Part shown: piece by piece, positions 1-6,028 of the stretch
Position numbering within the stretch: position 1 is the first letter of the stretch
Layout: every line of letters starts with the position of its first letter
The notes under the pieces: generated by a model
Told to the model about the DNA's origin: nothing
Seen by the model: the letters and a program-made list of their open reading frames with translations, nothing else
The model's database searches: none
Translations under genes and position numbers: made by a program
DNA from: Vulcanimicrobiota bacterium
Lineage (GTDB): Bacteria; Vulcanimicrobiota; Vulcanimicrobiia; Vulcanimicrobiales; Vulcanimicrobiaceae
Assembly (NCBI GenBank): GCA_027306845.1
Contig: DAHUYY010000065.1
Location: 1 to 9,531, forward strand
Length of the DNA stretch: 9,531 nucleotides
Direction: 5' to 3'

Positions 1-627
1 CACGAACTCAACCCGAAACGGCGGCTCTCCACCGGCCCAGCCGAACGATATGCGATCGAGTGATTCGGGAACGAATTGTGGCCTTGAGAGCATCGAGGAG
101 CGAAGTGCATCGCCGAAGTGTCCTCGGGATACGTCGGCCGTCATCGAGAGATTTCTCTCCCGAAAAAGCGTCGCTACCACGAGAATAAAGCGTTTGAGGC
201 CGGCGAAGAGTGGGTTTGGCGGGCTTGGAATGCCTATGTGAATGGTTCGCGTTTTCGAGGCACAGGAGATCTCGTCCGCACGCGTTGGTGCACCTCCGGA
301 AAGCACTCGCTGAAGGGAGAGCACGGTCACCACCGGGTGCGGCCCCGGGTGCGCACAGCCCCCGATTCGAACGCGGTCGCCGCTCTCGAGGATGCTCCCT
401 TTAAGCCGCAATGCCGGGGTGATTCGCACCTCTGCAATCGGGCCGTCGATACAATAAAAATCGCCGACCCCTTTTGCCTCGGTCGCATATTTGGGGTTTT
501 TGAGGGCGGCGATGAGCTGCGAGCAGGTCTTGAGATGGGTCGGTGGAGCGGGCGAAGCCGCAAGCAAACCAGCGCCTATCCCACAGGATAGAACGATGAC
601 GAGCAGAGGCATTGCCAGCACGCGCAT
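1..627 (-). CDS. Exported protein of unknown function, partial (C-terminus beyond the left edge)
   Basis: This frame is open for 209 codons from an ATG at 627-625 to the first base of the window, so the C-terminus is missing. A GAAGG ribosome binding site lies about 9 nt before the ATG. Residues 1-25 form a signal peptide: Arg2, a hydrophobic stretch, then a small-residue run (LLAASPAPP). VLSC at 12-15 could instead be a weak lipobox with Cys15 lipidated. The exported part has four cysteines (35, 59, 91, 122), which could form two disulfides, and is rich in Pro, Gly and Arg after residue 90. Residues 147-155 are hydrophobic but too short for a confident membrane helix. I do not recognise the family. 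The gene is divergent from the PYP-like gene with about 120 bp between them. Its reality rests on the long open frame, start signals and signal peptide together. Confidence 0.68.
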   Translation of the reverse strand, partial: MRVLAMPLLVIVLSCGIGAGLLAASPAPPTHLKTCSQLIAALKNPKYATEAKGVGDFYCIDGPIAEVRITPALRLKGSILESGDRVRIGGCAHPGPHPVVTVLSLQRVLSGGAPTRADEISCASKTRTIHIGIPSPPNPLFAGLKRFILVVATLFRERNLSMTADVSRGHFGDALRSSMLSRPQFVPESLDRISFGWAGGEPPFRVEFV

Positions 628-683
628 CGCGTTCGGCCTTCTTGCCGCCTTGCTGGCGCTCCTTTTCGATACCGAACGCGGGC

Positions 684-711
684 ATTTGAATTTCGCGATC
701 GTGGCTGCCAA
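684..711 (-). promoter_or_regulatory. Candidate sigma70-type promoter for the exported-protein gene
   Basis: Read on the minus strand, TTGGCA (711-706, five of six consensus bases) is followed after 16 nt by TCAAAT (689-684, four of six). Transcription would begin near 677, giving a leader of about 50 nt before the ATG at 627. This is a consensus match only; the housekeeping sigma preference of this organism is unknown. Confidence 0.3.
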
Positions 712-750
712 ATCCAGGAGAGTTCCGACGCTTGCCGATAGTTGCAGGCC

Positions 751-1143
751 ATGCCCCAGGAACCACCCCCGGATCGCCAAGCCCTGCTCGCCCGCATCGA
801 AGCGATGGATCCCGCCGAGATCGATATGCTTCCCGTCGGTATCATCACGCTCGGGCTCGACGGCACGATTCTGCGCTACAATCGCACCGAGGCTGGGTAC
901 TCGCGGCGCCACGCCGCGGCCCAGATCGGGCGGAATTTTTTTCGCGAAGTCGCCCCCTGTACCGAGGAGTCGCTCTTCGAAGAACGCTTCCGCGAGCTTG
1001 CGCTTCCCGACGGCCACGGCACCGTGGAATTCGATTACACCTTCGCCTTCCCGTGGGGCAGCGAGCGAGTCCTGATATCGTTTCTGCGCGCCCCGTCGGC
1101 GCCGCGCATCCAAGTCGTCATCACCTGGCCCGCTCAACCGTAA
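751..1143 (+). CDS. Photoactive yellow protein-like PAS photoreceptor
   Basis: This is a single-domain PAS protein of 130 residues (PYP of Halorhodospira halophila has 125). From recollection of that sequence, the alignment is ungapped from the LPVG segment at 27-30 through the chromophore site: Tyr43, Glu47, Ser51, Arg53 and Cys70 correspond to PYP Tyr42, Glu46, Thr50, Arg52 and Cys69. The block NFF-x-x-VAPCT around Cys70 is nearly identical to PYP, and DYTF at 95-98 matches its EYTF. In PYP the Cys carries p-coumaric acid, and Tyr42 and Glu46 hydrogen-bond its phenolate. Blue-light sensing is therefore likely, with Ser for Thr50 the only conservative change in the pocket. There is no output domain, signal peptide or membrane helix. 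ATG 751 was chosen; an in-frame TTG at 742 follows directly on a stop, and neither has a well-placed ribosome binding site. Chromophore synthesis genes are not in the window. Confidence 0.85.
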   Translation: MPQEPPPDRQALLARIEAMDPAEIDMLPVGIITLGLDGTILRYNRTEAGYSRRHAAAQIGRNFFREVAPCTEESLFEERFRELALPDGHGTVEFDYTFAFPWGSERVLISFLRAPSAPRIQVVITWPAQP

Positions 1144-1210
1144 ATTCAGATTCGCTAAATCTTCTTCATCCGCTCATCGGAGCGACTGCAGGCGAGAGTA
1201 GCATCGGCGT

Positions 1211-2161
1211 GTGGTTACCAGCGCGCCGACCATTCGAACCGTTACTTTAAACCCCGCCGTCGACGAGGCAATCGTCGTCGAACGACTCGCGCTTGGAAGT
1301 ATAAATCGCTGCGAACTCGACGCCGTCGATCCGGGTGGGAAAGGCATCAACGCCGGTCGGGTCATCCACCGCCTCGGTCGCTCCACGCTCGCACTCGGCT
1401 TCGTCGCCGGCGTCACCGGCGCATACCTGCGCGCCGCCCTAGATCGCGAAGGTGTCCCCCATGCGTTTGAAAGCATCGCCGGATTGACGCGCATTAACGT
1501 GATGATGCTCGAACGAGCGAGCGGGAGGCGAACGCGCATGTATCTTCCGGGAGCGAGGGTGACGGCGATACAACTCCAGCGACTGAGCGCCTCGCTCGAC
1601 GACGCGCCGGCAGGCTCGCTCGTCGTCCTCGGCGGGAGCCTCCCGCCCGGAGTTCCCGCGACCTTTTACGCCGAGACGATTCGCCGACTCAACGGGCGCG
1701 GCGTTCGCTGTATTCTCGACACGTCGGGCCCGGCGCTCGAACAAGCGCTCGCCGCGCGGCCTCTCCTGATTAAACCGAGCCTCGATGAAGCCGAGCAGAT
1801 GCTCGGGCGCAGCCTGCTCGAGCGGGGTGCCGTTATAGAAGCGGCACGCGAATTGCAGCGCCGCGGCGCCGAATATGTCGTCATTTCGCGCGGCGAGGAG
1901 AGCACGATCGCGCTCGTCGGCGAGAGCCTTTGGGAGGCTCAATCACCCAAGATCGCAGCCCGTAGTACCGTTGGCTCCGGCGACTCGATGGTTGCCGGGC
2001 TCGCTATTGCAATCAACGAAGGGATGCCGTTCTCCGAGGCACTGCGACTCGGCAGCGCGGCCGGAGCCGCGACTGCGATGACGACCGGGACGCAACTCGG
2101 CGATCTCCGCGAAATCGAAAGACTCCGCGAGCTCGTGATTATTTCCCAGCCCGCTTCATAA
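1211..2161 (+). CDS. pfkB: PfkB-family sugar-phosphate kinase, probably 6-phosphofructokinase II
   Basis: This cytoplasmic kinase of the ribokinase/PfkB fold has 316 residues, the usual size. Visible motifs are TLNPAVD at 12-18 (substrate end of the sugar-phosphate kinases), GGKGINAGR at 42-50 (PfkB signature 1), GGSLPPGV at 141-148 and TVGSGDSM at 253-260 (signature 2), with Asp258 the catalytic base. Overall it resembles E. coli Pfk-2 through the MYLPGA, RCILDTSG and GTQL segments, which favours fructose-6-phosphate as substrate. The GGKG version of signature 1 is also found in 1-phosphofructokinase (FruK) and tagatose-6-phosphate kinase (LacC), so the exact substrate is not settled. No fructose PTS gene lies nearby. 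Translation starts at GTG 1211, with a purine-rich GAGAG about 12 nt upstream. The gene follows the PYP-like gene by 67 bp on the same strand and may be cotranscribed. Its 3' end overlaps the convergent DUF2892-like gene by 23 bp. Confidence 0.85.
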   Translation: MVTSAPTIRTVTLNPAVDEAIVVERLALGSINRCELDAVDPGGKGINAGRVIHRLGRSTLALGFVAGVTGAYLRAALDREGVPHAFESIAGLTRINVMMLERASGRRTRMYLPGARVTAIQLQRLSASLDDAPAGSLVVLGGSLPPGVPATFYAETIRRLNGRGVRCILDTSGPALEQALAARPLLIKPSLDEAEQMLGRSLLERGAVIEAARELQRRGAEYVVISRGEESTIALVGESLWEAQSPKIAARSTVGSGDSMVAGLAIAINEGMPFSEALRLGSAAGAATAMTTGTQLGDLREIERLRELVIISQPAS

Positions 2162-2372
2162 ACGGCCCACCCAAGAGCGGTGAAAGTCCGCAAAAATTGA
2201 CCAGCCCCGAAACGATGAAGACCAACCCGACGATCCCAACGATATCGCGGCCGATACCGTGCAGGGAATGATAGGCCAAAAAGATCAGCAACAAGCCGAT
2301 TACGGCGCGAATGATGCGGGCAGTGCCGCTAAAAAGAAAATCGATCATCCGAGAGCCGTTTGGAACCGTCAC
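2139..2372 (-). CDS. DUF2892-like small inner-membrane protein
   Basis: This is a 77-residue protein with two membrane helices, about residues 20-35 and 42-60. The segment RIIRAVIGLLLI at 19-30 leading into the first helix and the NFCGLSPLLG end at 59-68 follow the pattern of the DUF2892 family, which usually ends in a C-P-L/I motif; here the Pro comes four residues after the Cys. DUF2892 proteins are short membrane proteins, sometimes fused to rhodanese domains, with no settled function. The start is GTG 2372-2370, preceded by a strong AAGGAG site with 6-nt spacing; an ATG at 2348 is an inferior alternative. It lies 20 bp downstream of the large regulator on the same strand, so the two are very likely one transcript. 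Its last 23 bp overlap the end of the convergent kinase gene. Confidence 0.78.
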   Translation of the reverse strand: MTVPNGSRMIDFLFSGTARIIRAVIGLLLIFLAYHSLHGIGRDIVGIVGLVFIVSGLVNFCGLSPLLGGPFMKRAGK

Positions 2373-2392
2373 GGGAAACTCCTTGCATGCTT

Positions 2393-5014
2393 CTATGCGC
2401 CGCTCCGGGCAAGCACTCGTAGATCCTCGGGAAGGGCGAGGCCCAGCTCTTCCTTGAGAAGGCCCTCATAGCTCCGGATCTCCGCGATGGCCAATGCCTC
2501 GTTGCCCATCGCCCGGTGTGCGCGAGCGAGCGTCGCGCGCGAAACCCCATCGAAAGGTTCGAGCGCGATCGTGGCGCGGCAGGTCGCAATCGTCGCCGGC
2601 CAGTCCTTCGCTTCGCTCTGCGCGGCGGCAAGCGCGAGGCCGATGCTTCTCGCCGCTTCGCGCATTCGAAGCGCGCGCTCGGCAAACCATTCCCATGGAG
2701 CCCATGCCCACGATTCCTCGGCGACCGCCTGCAGTATGGCCGCCATAGCCTCGGCATCGCGCCGTGGGTCGCCACCCGCAGCGAAGTCGACGAGATTTCG
2801 AAAGTTGGAGCGCACCGAAGGAGCGAGTGAAAGCTCTCCATCGCTAAGCTGAATAGCCCCCGAATGCCCGAGCTGTTTACGCGCACGGTGAAGTGCCGCT
2901 TTGAAAGCATTCGAAGACGCATCGGCGTCGAGCTCGGGCCACAAAAGATCGATCGCGCGCTCGCGTCGAATCCCCGCGCCCTCCGTAACTAACAATGCGA
3001 GTAGGGCCAAGGTGCGCTCCGAGACACGCATGCGGACGCCGTCACGCGAGCTCACCGTGCCGCGAACGATATCGACAAACACCTTATACTCGACATCCCC
3101 GCCGGTTCGGCGCGCCTTTCCAAAACGGCGCACGAGCACATCGATGTATCGTCGCAATAGCGGTTTTTCTCTGGGCCCATTATTTTCCGCCGCATCTGCC
3201 GACGGTGCCGTAACTTTCGCCGAAGCTCTCCGATCGCCGATCTCACGCACCATAGCAGCTGCGATATTCACACCGGCCATACCCGATGCCGCGGCGCTCT
3301 CGATCGCTCCTTGCATGAAGCGCTGCCGATCGTTCTCCGCAGTAGCACGCTCGGCTAAGAACATCGCTGAAAACGCATCGTCGCTCGCGTCGCCCGATTC
3401 CACATCATTCAATTCGATACCGATGGCGGCCGCCGTCGTGCGCCAGAGCATCGGCGAGCCGCCGCGATAGAGTCGGCACAAAAGAACGGCTGCCGAAGCG
3501 CCGACAGCGTGGTCATCGCCGCGCAGCCAGGCAGTCGTCAGAGCGTAGACGGCTTCGGCTCCGTCGGCGTAACTCGCAGGAGCGAGACGGGGCGTTCCAA
3601 CGATGTTATCGCCGAACAACGTCGACTCACCGCTAAACGCTCGCCGCTTTTCAGCTCGCAGCATTTCTGCACGAAGATATCGATACCAAGCCGGGTATCG
3701 AATCAACGTCGACCGAACTTTGTGATACCGGGCGCGTGCCTCGTCGACCGCCCCTTCTTCGAGAGCGACGAACAGCGCTACTGCCTCACCGAAAACCTTG
3801 CCGCCCCGCTCTCCGCGAAGCCTCGCCAGAACTTCTCGAGCTCGATCGAGTTCGTGTGCTTCGGCGAATAAGACGCCGAGCACACCCCAAAGGAAGTTCC
3901 GCAAAAATCGATTCGGCAGAGCCGCCTCGACTGCCGACCGCGCCTCTTCAAGTAATTGTCGCCGCGGGCAAAAAGCGCGCCGAGAGGGCAACAGCGCCAG
4001 CCAAAGCTTCGGGAAGCTCGACAGCTCGGCCGTAGAGCGTTGAAGGTACTCCAAAATCAGCCCTGGATACGGGTACTCGGCGAGATGCAAGACGTGAATT
4101 TCGCGCACTATTTTTTCTGCAATGGAGAATTTTCCGGTTGCGACCAAGCTACGAATTTCGCGTAGTTCGCGACGAACCGAACCGGCCGTACCAACGATAC
4201 TCTCCGCAGCATCGCGCATCTGCCCGCCATACCGCCTGTAAATACAGTGTCGAAGTAAAGGCAACACATGAATTTTGCCATCGTCATTATCCGCCAGCTG
4301 CAATTCGTTGCAAAGCACCGTCGCGATTCTCGATTCTCGCCCGTCGTAGTCCCCAAAATCATCGACGGTAAGGTCGCCGAACGTCGTGGCGGCGATTAAC
4401 GCATCCCGGATATCGTCGGGTAACGGATCGATAATTCGATTGGAGATCCAATCAAACACGGCGTTCCACATTTCGTTTTGAATGTCAAAGAGATCGACGG
4501 ATGTTTCATGCTTTGCAATTTGCCGGGCCATTATTTGCATCGGCGCGCTCCAGCCCTGAGTGATGGCGGCGACACGAAAGAGCGTCGACGCATCAAAATC
4601 GGCGTATTCGGAATGCGATTCGATATTTTTCAGATCGAATGCAATATCCGAGCGGAGCACGATCGTTACGTCATTTGCGGAAAATGCTTGCAGCAGCTTC
4701 GGAGGCGGGGCGCGGGATGTGGTGACCGCAAGCGTTCCACCTTGCAAGGCCGGTATCGCCTGTCGAACGAAATCCAAAAGTACGTCCATTTCCAGAACGT
4801 CGGCATCTTCAAGGACCAACAACCAAGGCTCGTTCGCTTCAAGGTCGACAGCTGCGGCTCGCACCTGCAAGAGGAGGTCGTCCACGTGTTGTCCGGGCGC
4901 GCATCGCCGTGCCTGCATCCGAGCGAACCGAGCGGCATAGCGACGTACGTACGCAGACTTTCCAAAGCCGAGCGGAGCGGCTATTAGAACAATTTTTGGT
5001 GACGCTAATTCGAT
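2393..5014 (-). CDS. STAND-type regulator: AAA ATPase, helical-repeat core, winged helix and BTAD (SARP-like)
   Basis: Residue numbers count from the ATC codon at 5014. An N-terminal ATPase domain has Walker A APLGFGKS at 13-20 and Walker B LLVLEDAD at 65-72. A MalT-like ITQGWSAP segment at 151-158 follows, then about 450 residues of helical, probably TPR-like, repeats. The C-terminus carries an OmpR-type winged helix (about 644-717, with LLALLVTEGAG and LLWPELDADASSNAFKAALHRARKQLG-type helices) and a BTAD domain (about 737-870). This is the layout of MalT/SARP-type transcription activators, whose ATPase part switches on ligand binding; here the DNA-binding part is C-terminal. The signal sensed is unknown. 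No ATG, GTG or TTG occurs in frame between the upstream stop (5077-5075) and 4918, yet Walker A is encoded at 4978-4955. ATC 5014, 10 nt after AGGAG, is my best guess for the start. A conventional caller would place it at ATG 4918 and lose Walker A. Confidence 0.82.
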   Translation of the reverse strand: MELASPKIVLIAAPLGFGKSAYVRRYAARFARMQARRCAPGQHVDDLLLQVRAAAVDLEANEPWLLVLEDADVLEMDVLLDFVRQAIPALQGGTLAVTTSRAPPPKLLQAFSANDVTIVLRSDIAFDLKNIESHSEYADFDASTLFRVAAITQGWSAPMQIMARQIAKHETSVDLFDIQNEMWNAVFDWISNRIIDPLPDDIRDALIAATTFGDLTVDDFGDYDGRESRIATVLCNELQLADNDDGKIHVLPLLRHCIYRRYGGQMRDAAESIVGTAGSVRRELREIRSLVATGKFSIAEKIVREIHVLHLAEYPYPGLILEYLQRSTAELSSFPKLWLALLPSRRAFCPRRQLLEEARSAVEAALPNRFLRNFLWGVLGVLFAEAHELDRAREVLARLRGERGGKVFGEAVALFVALEEGAVDEARARYHKVRSTLIRYPAWYRYLRAEMLRAEKRRAFSGESTLFGDNIVGTPRLAPASYADGAEAVYALTTAWLRGDDHAVGASAAVLLCRLYRGGSPMLWRTTAAAIGIELNDVESGDASDDAFSAMFLAERATAENDRQRFMQGAIESAAASGMAGVNIAAAMVREIGDRRASAKVTAPSADAAENNGPREKPLLRRYIDVLVRRFGKARRTGGDVEYKVFVDIVRGTVSSRDGVRMRVSERTLALLALLVTEGAGIRRERAIDLLWPELDADASSNAFKAALHRARKQLGHSGAIQLSDGELSLAPSVRSNFRNLVDFAAGGDPRRDAEAMAAILQAVAEESWAWAPWEWFAERALRMREAARSIGLALAAAQSEAKDWPATIATCRATIALEPFDGVSRATLARAHRAMGNEALAIAEIRSYEGLLKEELGLALPEDLRVLARSGA

Positions 5015-5024
5015 TGCAACGGAA

Positions 5025-5052
5025 CTCCTCGCACGACAAATGCTCGTCGTGC
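5025..5052 (-). promoter_or_regulatory. Hairpin or palindrome beside the regulator's ribosome binding site
   Basis: A perfect 7-bp inverted repeat (GCACGAC / GTCGTGC) at 5031-5037 and 5046-5052 with an 8-nt loop lies one base upstream of AGGAG (5029-5025) on the minus strand. In RNA it would form a stem next to the ribosome binding site and could affect translation of the regulator. In DNA it could equally be a dimeric operator. It sits between the candidate TSS near 5070 and the first regulator codons. Confidence 0.4.
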
Positions 5053-5076
5053 CTCGCGAATACCCCCCAATTCGCT

Positions 5077-5082
5077 ATTGTA
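5077..5082 (-). promoter_or_regulatory. Candidate -10 box for the regulator gene
   Basis: The minus strand reads TACAAT here, five of six bases of the sigma70 -10 consensus. Transcription would begin near 5070, about 55 nt before the proposed start at 5014. No convincing -35 box is present 16-18 nt upstream, which would suit a promoter that needs an activator. A single hexamer of this kind can arise by chance. Confidence 0.3.
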
Positions 5083-5183
5083 TTCGCTGCCGTAACAATC
5101 CGGAGGAAGAACCCGAGAAGAACCTGGTGTTTAGCGAGGGCCTCGCTCGCGAATTCACCATGAAATCGGCGCAAACGCACCGA

Positions 5184-5201
5184 GGATACGTCACGGATAC
5201 G
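5184..5201 (+). promoter_or_regulatory. Direct repeat GGATACG-N4-GGATACG, possible SARP-type operator
   Basis: Two identical heptamers (5184-5190 and 5195-5201) are separated by 4 bp, giving an 11-bp period, about one helical turn. This is the arrangement of binding sites described for SARP (OmpR-type winged helix plus BTAD) activators. It lies in the divergent region between the SARP-like regulator and the helical HPt-like gene. Binding by this regulator is inferred from spacing and location only. The distance to the TATACT box (35 bp) is longer than in classical SARP promoters. Confidence 0.35.
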
Positions 5202-5236
5202 CCCCGCTCGATTCTCCCGCGTACCTTGCGGTTGCC

Positions 5237-5242
5237 TATACT
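5237..5242 (+). promoter_or_regulatory. Candidate -10 box for the HPt-like gene
   Basis: TATACT matches five of six bases of the sigma70 -10 consensus. Transcription would begin near 5249, only about 15 nt before the ATG at 5264, which is just enough to include the GAGGT ribosome binding site at 5252-5256. No good -35 hexamer is seen at the expected distance, in keeping with possible activator dependence. Confidence 0.35.
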
Positions 5243-5263
5243 TTGCTCCATGAGGTAACCAAG

Positions 5264-6028
5264 ATGTTCGTACAGAACCATGCCGGCACCGACGCCGAAC
5301 TCCACGAGATCGCCGACGCCGTCGCCGCCCGCCAAAATTGGATTCCACTCGCAAACGCCGATCTCGCCGGTCTCGAGCGCGCCATCCTGCGCCACGAGGA
5401 CGACAAAGTTCATCGGCTCTGCCGCGCGCTCGAGCGCGAAAGCCTCGGCCTCGGCTCGCACCTGCTTGCACCTCTCGTTGAAGATGTCGAGCGACTCTAC
5501 GATGCCGACGATACGAAGAGCGCAATCGAGCTCGCGCTGGAGATCGAAGATCGATTACAACGAGCAGCGAGTTCGATCGACCATCACCTGCTCCAATTCT
5601 CGCATGCAGCAGCCGCATACGAGCGAGCGCAGAATGCGGGCAACCATCAAATCCATCGGCTCTATTCGGCCGACGTCCACCGTATGGCCCAGCGCTTCGG
5701 TGGAAACGTCGACGCAGCGTACGCCTTCGTGCGCGAGCGAGCGATTCCCGAATTGCGGAAATTATTCGTCGATCTTCGCTCTGCCATGGCGCGCGCCGCG
5801 CGAACGGAGGTTGCCGAGAACTGCGAACGCATCCGAGAAATTTCCACGACGATCGGTGCGCGTCGCGTCCTCTCCGAGGTCAATCTGATCGAGCGGTCCT
5901 ACGATCGAGGGCACGGTCATTACGCCGAGGCCTTCTATCGCGACGCCCTCGTCGAGCTTCAGGCCGTTAGCGGCTGGGCATCCGAGCGGCGAGCGACGAA
6001 TATCGCCGCTACGATGCCGCCTCGGTAG
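5264..6028 (+). CDS. Helical protein with two HPt-like repeats, phospho-His absent
   Basis: This 254-residue soluble protein has no signal peptide or membrane segment and is predicted by eye to be almost all helix. Residues 49-101 and 183-235 align without gaps at an offset of 134, sharing about 12 of 53 positions, including Cys53/Cys187, Ser60/Ser194, Gly64/Gly198, the Glu-Arg-x-Tyr-Asp run at 76-80 / 210-214 and Leu-Gln at 98-99 / 232-233. The spacing resembles the HPt four-helix bundle (AHTLKGSSxxxGA), but the phosphorylated His is replaced by Arg54 and Glu188 and the following Lys by Glu57 and Arg191. It may therefore be a non-phosphorylated scaffold or receiver-binding protein. I do not recognise a named family. 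ATG 5264 has GAGGT 7 nt upstream; TTG 5243 would fall inside the promoter region. The gene is divergent from the SARP-like regulator and overlaps the convergent reductase gene by 20 bp. Confidence 0.72.
   Translation: MFVQNHAGTDAELHEIADAVAARQNWIPLANADLAGLERAILRHEDDKVHRLCRALERESLGLGSHLLAPLVEDVERLYDADDTKSAIELALEIEDRLQRAASSIDHHLLQFSHAAAAYERAQNAGNHQIHRLYSADVHRMAQRFGGNVDAAYAFVRERAIPELRKLFVDLRSAMARAARTEVAENCERIREISTTIGARRVLSEVNLIERSYDRGHGHYAEAFYRDALVELQAVSGWASERRATNIAATMPPR

Noticed and set aside
491..1075. Plus-strand frame of 194 codons overlapping the PYP-like gene
   Set aside because: The PYP-like frame in the same region has clear family homology, and the signal-peptide gene occupies the opposite strand to its left.
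1171..1184. Short hairpin CGCTC-ATCG-GAGCG between the PYP-like and kinase genes as a terminator
   Set aside because: The stem is only 5 bp and no T run follows, so it is not a convincing intrinsic terminator.
4839..5618. Minus-strand frame of 259 codons across the divergent region
   Set aside because: It is opposite the HPt-like gene, is extremely Arg-rich there, and enters the regulator's coding sequence out of frame past the Walker A region.
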